Shown piece by piece: positions 1 to 11,900 of a stretch of DNA of 64,000 nt. The stretch comes from Myrica gale (lineage: Eukaryota > Streptophyta > Magnoliopsida > Fagales > Myricaceae). The DNA is taken from the NCBI GenBank assembly GCA_963930655.1, contig OZ005608.1:3906001-3970000 (forward strand), written 5' to 3'. The position numbers and the translations under genes were made by a program. Within the stretch, counting starts at the first letter, position 1; each line of letters starts with the position of its first letter. The notes under the pieces were generated by a model. It saw nothing but the letters and a program-made list of their open reading frames with translations. It was not told the DNA's origin and searched no databases.

Positions 1-477
1 ACAAATCATCCAATTCAAGACATATTTGCTAAATAGCATGTTATGGTTAATAAAAACCACCAATTCCAAGTCTGTTTGCCTCAACCAAAGACTGCTTTTG
101 CCACATGTTTTTGGTGAAACATTTCTCAGATAGACACCTTGCTTATCTTCCTCAAGGATGAGATTTAGAGATTTTAAAAACTATGCTGACTAGGGACTTG
201 AGTGTATCCTTTTTGTTATTTCCACTGCTCGAAGTGATTGTTATGATCACGAAGAAAATGAAGAATCCTCCATTTTGCCCAAGTTGTATATGTTGTAGGT
301 ACGGATGCTTATGTACATGCAAATATACCAGAGAAATATATTATTTTGAGCAGCTAGAAATATAATGATTGGAGATGATGTTTTCTACTTTTTTGCTCTC
401 ATGTTTTACCCTATTCCTTTTACTAAAACTCAATATCAGTCATTCCTATGCTCAGCTATATATAACACACCACTCAG

Positions 478-1466
478 GACACTGTTGAACTAAGGCAAGC
501 CTCATGGTTCAAACCACTGAAAGATGTGGAAGGAAAACTTGCTGGTATTGTGAGTAATCCACCCTACATACCGATGGAGAATATCTCTGGACTACAAGCT
601 GAGGTTGGCAGGCATGAGCCGAGACTCGCGTTAGACGGTGGTCCTAGTGGCATGGATGATCTTTTCCATCTGTGCAATGGGGCTGCTTCAATGTTAAAAC
701 CCGGTGGATTTTTCATTTTCGAGGTATGGATCTTGTAATCCCCAGATTCCAAAATTTGAAGAATTATTCCACCTTATCTTAAAATTTATTGTTGTAATAA
801 CTGAGGCTGCAAAATCTATAAAAAGATTCATCCCCTTATATTGGCATAGCAAAAACGAATTAATCAAAGAGAAAAGCAGGAAAAAAGAAATGGAATAGAA
901 GAAATAAAAATTGGCCTAGATGGAAAGTTATTGCAGCATGCAAGGGCCTTGCAACCAACTACCACCAGGTGGCTTGCATGCAAGGCCAGTTCCTCTCCCT
1001 TGATGTCTATAAAAGGTTGTTGGAAGCTGTTCCAAGACCACTAGAGAGTGCAAAAGAGGAGTCGGAAGTTGTTACTTGCCTACTGCTACACTTGATCAGT
1101 TTTTTTTCTTAGTGAAAAATTTGGCCCGGTACAATGGTCCTTCCTAATATCTTCTGTACTTTCTAGGTTTCGACTGTCCCAATTTATGAGATGTGAGCTC
1201 ACTGGTGCTAGCTCTTAGAAGTGCTTTGTGGTGACCCAAGTGTTTGATTTGATTAATTCTTGAAACTGCATTACTACTCTGGATGCAATTGGTCAGTCAC
1301 TTTTTGTTTTCCTTCTTGCCCATCCTCCCTGTAGACAAACGGTGAGCAGCAGTGCAAGTGTCTGGCAAAGTACATGGAAAACGACATGAGAGGAAGCTTC
1401 CGCAGTGTGGACATAGTACCCGATTTTGCTGGCATTCCAAGATTTCTTTCTGGATTCAGTCAATGA
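478..1466 (+). CDS. HemK/PrmC-type glutamine methyltransferase, 3' part
   Basis: This is the 3' portion of a plant HemK/PrmC homologue. The family uses S-adenosylmethionine to methylate the glutamine of the GGQ motif in peptide release factors; plant copies of this type are usually organellar. Two exons are supported: 478-723 (acceptor AG at 476-477, donor GT at 724) and 1335-1466, ending in TGA, both in phase 0. The first contains SNPPYIP, the family's catalytic NPPY motif, followed by RLALDGGPSGMDDL and KPGGFFIFE. The second encodes the C-terminal strand region (TNGEQQC ... DFAGIPRFLSGFSQ). The SAM-binding motif I and the N-terminal helical domain are missing and should lie upstream of the window; I recognise no exon in 1-477. 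Family identity is firm; substrate and localisation are inferred from the family. Confidence 0.85.
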
Positions 1467-2912
1467 CCCATTATTGATCACTGCGATTTGTGAAAAAGCT
1501 TTTATATCGGCCATCAACTAAAGGTAGCAAAGAAAACAGAGTCACGAGTTTCACAAGAAGCATTTCTCAATTAGTTCAGCGAACTTGTCCCCCGTTCTTT
1601 ATTTTGATTAAAGGGCACACATCTGTTTGAAATAGTTCGTGGAAGTTATTTGAGAGATTTTTTCCTCTATTCGAAACTTTGTGATCGAGTTTCTGAAGTT
1701 CTTAGATTAAGGAAATTGAATACTCTGTTTAGTCTTATCAATGCTGATAAATGCCGTTTTTCAGATGATTAATATGACAATCTTGATTGTTCCATTTGAC
1801 TATCATAACTCCACTCAAACCTTCTTACACCCTTTACATGTAGGAATTATGATCTTCGCGACGTTTTGGGGTTGCATTTTCACCTTTCACCTCCAATTAA
1901 ACCAATACATGAAGAGATATCCTTTGGTCTCTCAACTCATTTGGTTTCACGATTTGTGATGTTGTGTCTAAAAAGACTTCTGTTGCAGCTTCTAGGGTAG
2001 CGTTTGTTTTCCGAAATGTTGGATGTCATTTCGGTTATATTATAAAAAATTATAGATTAATTATTAAAAAATTTAATTTTGTTATATTCAACATTTAAAT
2101 TATTAAAGTTTATCAATGTGCAATAAAATTTGTCCTAGGATCATAATTTTTATTGAATATTGAATGATACAAAACACGTGGCACCTTATACATTAGCATC
2201 GCACCGTTTGGATACACAGAGCAAATACAAACGTTAGATTAATAGTAATGTTCGTTTTCATACTTTTTTCATGATTCTAACTATATTCACAAATCTACCA
2301 CCGAACATGTTTAGAATTCAAACACAAACACCAATACATTTTACACAATCTCTAACAACTTTTTAATTTTTTATTCAACATAAATTTTGTCTCTCTATAT
2401 TTTTTCACATAACTCTAATACTTTTTTATTAAACAATTACATCAAATCATTTATCTCTCCACTTTACACAAACACCAATAAAACACTATTCAACATAAAA
2501 ATTCACAACTTCTCTAAAATCCTATATTTTTACTCAACACGAACATAAAGGTCAGCAATACTAGGAAGGCCGACGAATGGGCAATTTAGGAATCGTGATG
2601 AAAGTCAGAGAATAATTGATTAGATAAAAGAATGCTAAGGATGGTAGTTTGGTAAAAGACCATTGATTATACTTTTTTTTTTTTGCTAAACATTTGATTA
2701 TACGCTCAACTATATAAAACACGGGTTACTTTGCATTGAAATATGTTCTCCCAAACAGCCCCTAGCTCAGTGCTTCTACGGAAGTAGCAGCTACTGTAGA
2801 CACAAGACACCGTGCCATTCAACGACGCAGCACAGGTCCTCTGGCCTTTTTCACTGATCTCTGACCCCAAACACCTCTATGTCCTGACAGTAACTGAAAT
2901 ATCTCTGAGCTG
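1467..2912. other. Intergenic region between HemK-like gene and STR1
   Basis: No gene is seen here. The first few hundred bases should hold the 3' UTR of the methyltransferase. From about 2,030 to 2,550 the sequence is very AT-rich and includes a repeat that recurs near 28,670. The last 200 bases before 2,913 are the probable promoter and 5' UTR of the sulfurtransferase gene. Confidence 0.5.
2330..2550. repeat. AT-rich MITE-like repeat, copy 1
   Basis: This stretch aligns by eye with 28,670-28,880 over about 200 bp. Shared segments include the 'caaatcatttatctctcca' run, the spaced 'ctattcaacata' and the 'attcacaactt' that follow. Borders are uncertain and no target-site duplication was found. 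It is probably a decayed copy of a short non-autonomous transposon. Confidence 0.5.
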
Positions 2913-5900
2913 ATGGCATCGGCCATTGCGACGAGGACTTTTTTAGGTCATCGCCTGATTCAGTCTTCCTTCTCTTTCACTAGCAAGCCCCGACTTTTGA
3001 CTTCCCTCTTCAATGAAAGTCCCTTCTTTTATCCTGAGAAATTTTATTGCGGGTTTGTACAAGATGTCCGAACCTTTTGTGGGCTGTGGTTTGTTCGGTC
3101 GAATACGTGATTTTTTTTTTTCTGATAATTGAATCTGTGATTGTAAACTACTGAACGTTTTGGCCTTTCGGGTATCTCTTTTTTATTGATCCGTGTATGC
3201 AGCTTTAAGAGCTTTTTTTCAGTCTGAGAAGTGGGGTGTTGCATTTATCCGGGTTTCTCTGATGAAGGGACTTTCACAAATTAAGCCATTCTTTGGTAAA
3301 AATTGAGAAATTTAAAGTTTGAATATCCTCAAGTTCTAGTGGCGTCGATCAGTGGTGTCGCAATTGTTTTGAACTCTTGGTTTGTCTCAGATCATTTTGG
3401 AAGGTGAATTTGTTGTCACCTCGGCTATCCAGAATAGGACTCCACCCATCGCAGCCTGGCAAATTTGTACACTTGTATTTTCTCCTTTTTCTTCTCCACT
3501 GGTTTCGAGGTTGGAAAGTTCACAAAATTCCACGTAGACTTAACTATGTAGCTCATAATGTTGCTAAATAGACATCGGCCCATCGTGTATATGGATACTT
3601 TACTCTGGGCGACATTCCCAGTCCTTGCCATGTACCCCCACCTGAGTAAGATTTTCTGGAATGAAGTTCCTTGTTTAGAGATAAAACAACTGTCTTGGAC
3701 TCTTGTGTCCAACGCAAAAGGAAAGGGAACTGTTTTGGACTCGGTGGTTATCTATCTTTTTGTCTCTTTCTTTATGAATATTTCATGTGTGAAGCATCAG
3801 GTTTGGCTTACTTATGAAAAAAAAAAACTGTGTGAAGCATCAGGTAGGGAATTATAAATAAATGTGAAATGCAACGTGGATTGCCTTAGCTCCAAAACCT
3901 ATCTAGTAAAGGCAGTAACAGTTGAGTCACTTTTTGGGGTGCAGATACTTCATCTAATGATTTTGCCTTACAAAATGTGTGCTGTGATGGTATTCATCAA
4001 AAAAAAAAAGGTGCTGTGATAGCACTGCAGTTCTACTGTGGTAAATCTGCTTTATATTGTAATGCTGTATTCCGAAGGTCTAAACTGAATTTTGGAAAAA
4101 AATTATGAACCTCTGATCACTTGCTTATTTACAATCATTTCTCTCAGATTTCGTTTCGTGTGGTATATTTAACTAAGAAATTAGTTTTGGACTAAGATCA
4201 ATGATCCATGGTAATGATGTTACTGAGTAGAAGCTATACCTCCAATATTAATATGCCCTTTTGGCCAATATCATATGAAGACATGAGTTTAAAAGGTCTC
4301 CATGTTACTTGCAGAAGAGAAAATTTCACTTTCAAGCTAATCCCATGTACACAGTGTATAAGACATCGCTTGTGAATTCCCGTGTTATGACTTCCTCAGT
4401 GGTTGGCAGAGGAGTTAATTTTTCAACACAGTCTCTATCAACAAATGAGCCTGTTGTTTCAGTTGATTGGCTACATGCCAATCTCAAGGAGACTGATCTC
4501 AAGGTAATTCTTTGGGCATGTTCCTGATTTGCCTTTTTTCCCCTAGCCTTCTTTGGAGTATGGAGATAACCTGAACCGGCAAATAATGTAGCACTTGGGG
4601 TTCTTGGATTTCATAAATATCCTTTCTAAGTTAAATTTTCTTTTGCTTCGTCTTAAATATCACATTGTTGACACCTATGTGTATGTAAGCATACATGGAT
4701 ACGGACATATTTGTCCGTGTGCATAGATACTCTCTCTCTCTCTCTTTGCCCTCTAGTTCACGAGCTCACCATTTATACCCCGGGTAAATAAAGGTTTAGA
4801 CATGTAGGTTTAGATTATTCTATTCTCACTGCCTCAATTCGAGTATTTTTCTAACCATGCAACATGTTATTCATATCTCAAATCTTGTTGCATGCTTTTC
4901 TTCCACCTAGGTCTATAGATGCTAGTGGCGTAAAGATTTATTGCTTTGTTTGGTAAGTGGGCCCAATAATGAGAGCTCATACATAGCAGACTATACATTT
5001 TCGGGGACTAATTAATTTTTTTTCTTAAGTAGAATCTACCTATGCTACAAGAAGGAATTTTTATATATTGGGGTAGGATATTGCTTTCTTCAAATATTTT
5101 CTCCTTTAGGACTGCTAGCAATTAAGTAGCCAATGATCATCATAAGTTTCTTTGTGCTATTATGGTTTGGATAGTTGAGGGTTTGGAGCCGGAGAAATGG
5201 AAATTGTTCATCTGAACTTGCTTAAGTTGAGAAACTATGTTAACTGCAAGTTTCAACAAAGCATAAGTAGGGTTGACAAAGAACAAAGCAGAATTAGTAT
5301 GATCATGTTCCACGGATCAAATTGGAATTTTTGTCCAAGCCAATCACGCACAAAATAACTGAGTTTTCTGTTGGAAATTCCCTAGAAGGTTCTAAATGCA
5401 TCTCTTGATTTCATTTTTGCTAGTACGTTTTTAAGCATCCATTTACCATAGATGGTTTCTTTTTTGTGTGTGGGCGGGGGAATTGTGGCGTAAGAGATAA
5501 CATTGACATTGCTTCATGAGGATTGAGGACTGTCAGTTTTGGATTTACTTTGAGACAACTCAGGGAATTCACCATGCACCAGAACTTTTGTTATTCACAC
5601 AAAGAACTTTGAAGAGCAGGGGCTGTCCTTAGAATGTTTGAAGGGAAAGATGTTGCAGACCTTGTTTCTGTGGGTTAATGGGGTGCTGGATTTCCCTTTT
5701 GTAGACTTCTCTGATTTTATTAGTTTCCTCACTTGCTTGTTGTAGTCGGTTAAGTACAGCCTTTGTAATGCTCCGTTTTCTTTTTCTTTCAATAAAGTTT
5801 CCCTTATCAAAAAAAAAGATATAAATATGATCTTCTCACAAATATAGTTATTAAGTTGCATCATTTTCTAAACGTAGTTCAGTAAGTACATTGACAAAAG

Positions 5901-8900
5901 TCTGATAGGATATTGCTTACTTTCTATAATCTACTGTCGTTTCTTCTTTTGGCAAGGAAATTCTTGGTAATTTTAGGGTTAAACTTTGGAAATCTTTTCT
6001 GTGACTTAGGAATTCCAAATTGAATCTGATTTAATAGGATCTGGCTGATCCATGGTTCAAATTGGGTTCTGATTATTTCTAATTTCATGTCATATTTTAG
6101 GTGCTTATGAAAAAATCATGCACGCATCACTCATTCTGCTTCTTGGCCCCTCTACAGGGGGTATATTATTAAGTTGATTGGATTTGGTTTGTCAGTAGTT
6201 AGCTATACAGATAGAAAATAATGAACTACTAAAGGGGAAAATTGGTTTCTTTGTTCTGTACTCCAATATATTCAGACTATTTCTCTAATGTTATCCAATA
6301 GTTTTCTTTGTTCTGGACTCATTTGTTATACATAAATATATATATACTCGTTAATAAGAAGTTAGTAAAAAAATTATTGGTTAAGTACTGTTCAATTTCT
6401 AAACTATTAACGTCCCGAACAAATTCTTTTTAATAAGGTTCCACAGGCATAGCATGTAGTCTAATACAATTACAACAAACAGCTATTTATTTCCAAACCA
6501 TTCAGATATTAATAGCTTTTGGTGTGTAATTTTCCTTTTGCATTTTTACCTCAACACACCTAATACAAGACTCAAAAGCAAGCCAAGAAAAAAAAAAGAC
6601 TCAAAAGCAAGCCTAGTACTAAAGGCATCTTACACTCTGAAGATCCTTTTTTATAAGTGTATTCATTTTATTCAGGTTTTGGATGCATCCTGGTACATGC
6701 CAGATGAGCAGAGAAATCCAATTCAAGAATATCAGGTATTTACCATGTTGAAGTTTTAAATCCAGTTTGTAAATAGTCTTTATTAGATTATGATCTTCTG
6801 GATTCTGAAGAAATGCTGGTATATGGAGTCATCATGATATGTGCTCTATGTCCTTTGCATAATATTTTCGGTTCCATTGTATTCTTTTTCAGCCTCAGCT
6901 CTTATACATTTCCATCAATTAATCTCTCTTCAACAGGTTGCTCACATTCCTGGTGCCCTTTTCTTCGATGTAGATGGGATCTCAGACCGAACTACAAATG
7001 TGAGACAGTTCTTCGATTTCTATGTTTTTGTATACGTTCCTACAAAACATACCTATGGACATATGTATTTCATCCATCCAGGTATACACATGTATATAGA
7101 AAATCTTGAATGACATACATGGTTTTCTGTTGAGATACATTCGTGGATTATTGAGGAATTTAGGAATCTTATTGCAACCTTTTTCTCTTATGAGAATACT
7201 CTCTATAACCGTCTCCCCCTTCGCTTTCTTCCCTTCCACTAAAGAACCACAATATACCTCTTGGTCAGGCAGCACAGGACGAGTGGGAATGGAAAAAGGA
7301 TCATTGACTTTGCTTGGAACATTCGCTTTTGGTGTTTATGTATGTTGTTTTTTCTCTTTTCTCTTTTACTGTATGGGTTTGTTTTGTTTTGTGCTGTATC
7401 AGTACATCTTTCAAACAGAAAGAATAAAGGATGCAGGGTCTGTGCTTTTATCAATATCTAAATGGAAGAATAATCTATTCAAAACACAAATGAGACCTCC
7501 TTTTTTATTTCTCTTTTATTCTATTGTCAACTTTTATCTAGAAGTTGTTTAGACCTGCGGTAAGTGAGTTTATCTTAGGACAGCTTCTCATGATAAGGAG
7601 TCCATAGTGGGGGCCTTTGTTAGAATTCCTTCAAGGAAAAGACATCTGAAAGAAAAAAATAATGTTATAGAAGTTCTTTTACAAATTCAGCTGAGGGCGA
7701 ATAGAAGGGCATGGAGATAGAAGTACAGAGAGATCCACATTCTATCTGAGCAAAAACAGTAAAGGAGTATCAGGTAAAGAAAGTGAAAAGATGGGGTTAA
7801 TGGTGGTTTTGTTTTTCCCATGACCACTTTGAAAAGCTCTCTTGGGGTCTTTGCCAAAAGAGTTTCTGGAGATCGTGCTAGCTTCAAAGGCACACAAAAT
7901 TTTTGGTGCTGATAAGCCTTCTGCAGAGCCAGCAGGGTGCTATTTAAAGTACTTTCCACTTCCAGGATCTAGGATCTGGAGAATTTTATTCTTGTGAAGC
8001 TATTGCTAGTTGAATTTCTGTTGCTTATGTGCTTCTTGAATGCTAAGGCCTGTTAGAGATTATGTCCATTTATAAACGTGATACTTGCTTCAGTTGACTA
8101 ATATATGAGTTGGATTTAAACGAGAATATATCTTGCCTGGTAATGTAAAAACATGATGCAACAAATACTGTCAATATCCTAATGATTAGGTAGCAAACTT
8201 GGATGTTTTTCTTGGTAGGATGTACCATGTTATAGACCACCTTTTTCATTTATCTTGTATGCCTTTTTTCATTCTCCCCCCCCCCCGGAACAAACTGGGC
8301 CCCCTCTTCTGATTATAATGTAGAATTGATGACCTATATCAGTTGCCGCACATGTTGCCGTCCGAGGATGCTTTTGCTGCTGCCGTCTCTTCTCTTGGAA
8401 TTGAGAACAAAGATGGGTTGGTTGTTTATGATGGGAAGGGGATTTTTAGTGCTGCTCGTGTCTGGTGGTGAGATATGTGGTTGGAAACAAAATGTTGAAC
8501 TTCACTGAATTCACGTCTCATGTTGACTAACCATAAACTAATAGGTTTGATGTGCTATTTGAATAATAAGGATGTTTCGAGTATTTGGGCATGACAGAGT
8601 TTGGGTGTTAGATGGAGGCCTGCCAAGATGGCGTGCGTCTGGATATGATGTTGAATCTAGTGCGTCTAGTGATGCAATTTTGAAAGCTAGTGCAGCAACT
8701 GAGGCAATAGAGAAAGCGTATCAGGGACAGGCGGTAAGTTCATAACTCATTCATTGAGTTTTGGATTTTCCTTTTGCTTCCTCTTTTCGTGTGATGGAAA
8801 ACTATTCATTCAAGGTGTGCAGTATTTGAGGTTTATATTCACCATGCTTGTTTATCGTCTTCATGAAAATCATTTTTTTTAATTGTAAAATTCAGTTTAC

Positions 8901-11900
8901 CTTGCTTATTGAATAAGTTCCCTGTGTATCATAGCATTTGAAATTGACATTGGGTTCTAAGAAGATACTGATATATCTAGTAGCTTCTTAAGTTTAAAAC
9001 TTGGCTCAAAATGTCTTCGTGACGAGTTGTCTTCGAGTGACATTTTGTTTCATATCTCTAGTTGATTAGCATAATTAAGTATGAAAGGATTCAGTAATTT
9101 TTGGGTGCGATCATACCAGCACTAATGCACCGGATCCCATCAGAACTCCGCAGTTAAGCGTGCTTGGGCGAGAGTAGTACTAGGATGGGTGACCTCCTGG
9201 GAAGTCCTCGTGTTGCACCCCAACATCTTTTCAATTAATTATCAAAAAAAAGGAAGATGCAGATGAAAACTTTTTCTGGGAAATTATTGTTCCTTGCCTT
9301 TTCGAAGTTTTTATTTGCTGATTAAAAAAGTACTCAGTTCTTATATACCGTATTATATGCTCATTAGATGGATAATTCATATATCTTTTAACTTTCCTAA
9401 TCTTTAAGTTATCCCTTATTCTGGTTGTGTTTTGATTCATAATCTTGTTTTCAGTTGCTAGAATCACATGGATTATTCTTCTGCAGGTTGGGCCAATAAC
9501 ATTTCAAACAAAGTTTCAGCCTCATCTCGTATGGACCCTTGAGCAGGTTAAAGTTGCACATATCTTAATCCACAGATTGGGTATAAAAATCAAAATGTTC
9601 TTTTTTCTGAAAGAGGTAGCTCACCTATTTGCAGTTTATTGAAGTGAACATTGTAAATTAGTTGAATAATTGAAAATACATTTTGCATCTGTTCAAGCTA
9701 TTGGCATAAGTGTGATTTGATTTGGTAACAAAAAAAATAGTCTTGAGTTTGAAACTGAACTCCATGCTATATCCCCTGTTTCAATTGAGTTTGCCACTCG
9801 CTGCACACTTGGGGGGATTGGTAAAATGTTAAGTAGATGGTTAATGTCATTCTTTTTGGGGATAACTGACCTATTACAGTAAATGCTGGAATGTCCATGT
9901 CTCTGGTTTTAGTACTGGAAGGATCCATTATTGTAATGATGACATCCTTGATTGTGAATGTGAGATGCGATGTACCAATTTATGCACTTTGAAGGGTCAT
10001 GTCAGTATCATTGTAAGAATGCCTTCAAGCCAGACCTCAAATGGATAAATAATTTGCAATGACAGGAATTTTATAGTAGAAACCATTGTGGATGGAAGTT
10101 ATACTTTTTTTCTTTAAGTGGCTAGGGAATTCTTAAGTATACCAGACAGTGAGTTATTTTCTATAATGTGAGTTTCATCTCACCAAGGATGGCAGAAGTT
10201 TCCTACATAACTTAGGTTCTGGTTTAGATATGCTAACTATATCTCCTCTTTGTATTTTCCAGGTTAAAAAGAACTCTGAGGAAAGAACTCACGAACACAT
10301 AGATGCCAGATCAAAGGCCAGGTAGCCAATATTATTCATTGACTCTATTTTTGCTTATGTTATGAAATCTGATGGCTTCCCCCAAGTGTAGGGAGACATG
10401 TGAGAAAATTTGTAGTAGGTCTGTGATTCACGTATTGTTGGTTTGTAAAATGTGTGGTTAATTTTCAGCATCAAGTTATTGTTACTTTCTTGATTTTCTT
10501 GCAATAAAATGTTGGCTATGCTATTCCGATTAAGTTCTAATTTGTAACCAATAAAATGGCAAGAGAAGAAGCTTGGTAGTAAACTGATAGGCAGCTCTTG
10601 GCTATGCTAGACATGCCATCGAGTTGTTAAAAAACGAAATAGACCTCAAATTTGTAGAGGAGAGGTCAAACATATACCAAATCTGTAAGCCAACTAAGAT
10701 TGGCAAGGTTGATGAACAGATTGCATGTTCATATTGTTCCGTGAGGTTATATTTGTCAGTTACTTTTTATGGGCTGTGCGACCCAGTCTTTGGATCTGTT
10801 CGAGGAATTTTCTATGATTAATGAAGTTGGCTGTTAGGCCATTTTGGTTTGCATTGAAGAAGTTTGGTTGATATTAATAGCTAAACCAGATCTAAATGTG
10901 GATATAATTTGATTATGCTGGATATGTCCAACTTTCAAGTCACACATTGTGGTCATCTATATTGCTTTTCCCAGTGCCGATGTAGAGGATGGCCAAGGAT
11001 GGTCCACACTTGAGCAGTGTATCAAGTGGTCAAGGAAGTCCTTTAGCTGGAAATGAAATTTACTGCTGCTTGGAATTCCTGTTTTTCGTATAATGTTCTT
11101 CAATATTGTGGTGATCTAATATTCTTGCAGGTTTGATGGAGCTGCAGCAGAGCCTCGAAAGGGGATAAGAAGTGGTCATGTACCTGGCAGCAAGTGCATT
11201 CCTTTTGCCCAGGTGAAAGATCAATTGTATATGGTGACTACTGCATTGTAATGACCTGAAGAAACACAGCTTCTGAACTGTTATATTGAATCGAATTTTC
11301 CCCCCCAGATAGCATTTGTATTTGGCTTTATTTCAAATGCTGTTCAATCCATGATGCCTGCAGTTGAATTTCTTCCTCAGAATTCTGCCTGACCTATAAG
11401 TCTAATAGTAGGTACATGGGTTCAATTTAGACCGGTTTACATACTTAGTCTGCGCATTGTTAAGTGGTCCCTTTTTAGGTCTAGGTATACATGCAACCTT
11501 GTGTGACCATCCAACTATTTGGACAAACAAAAAGGGGTACAAGCAAGAAAGTTCTCACTGCATTATGTTTAATGACATCAGGCAAATATTTGAAGTACTT
11601 TTAGTTTTATCATACTCCATTTTAAAAAATTTCAATGACTCTGTACTGCTGCTGGCTACATTGGCTATGCTTAACCTAACGTGTAGGACTGTTAAGGTCT
11701 TGAAATGTCTATTCCAATAGAGTTTAGCTTCTAACTGTTCAAATGTTTAATAGATGGTGTGATTCTTTTTAGTCTGCAGAAGAATCTAATTGCAGTCTGG
11801 AAATATTAGAATTGAGGAGAACGGATCAATTCTTCTCAATTAAGGTTCTCCATAGTGTGATGGTCTTGTTTTGGTTTTCAAAAAATTATTTAAGTTTCCG

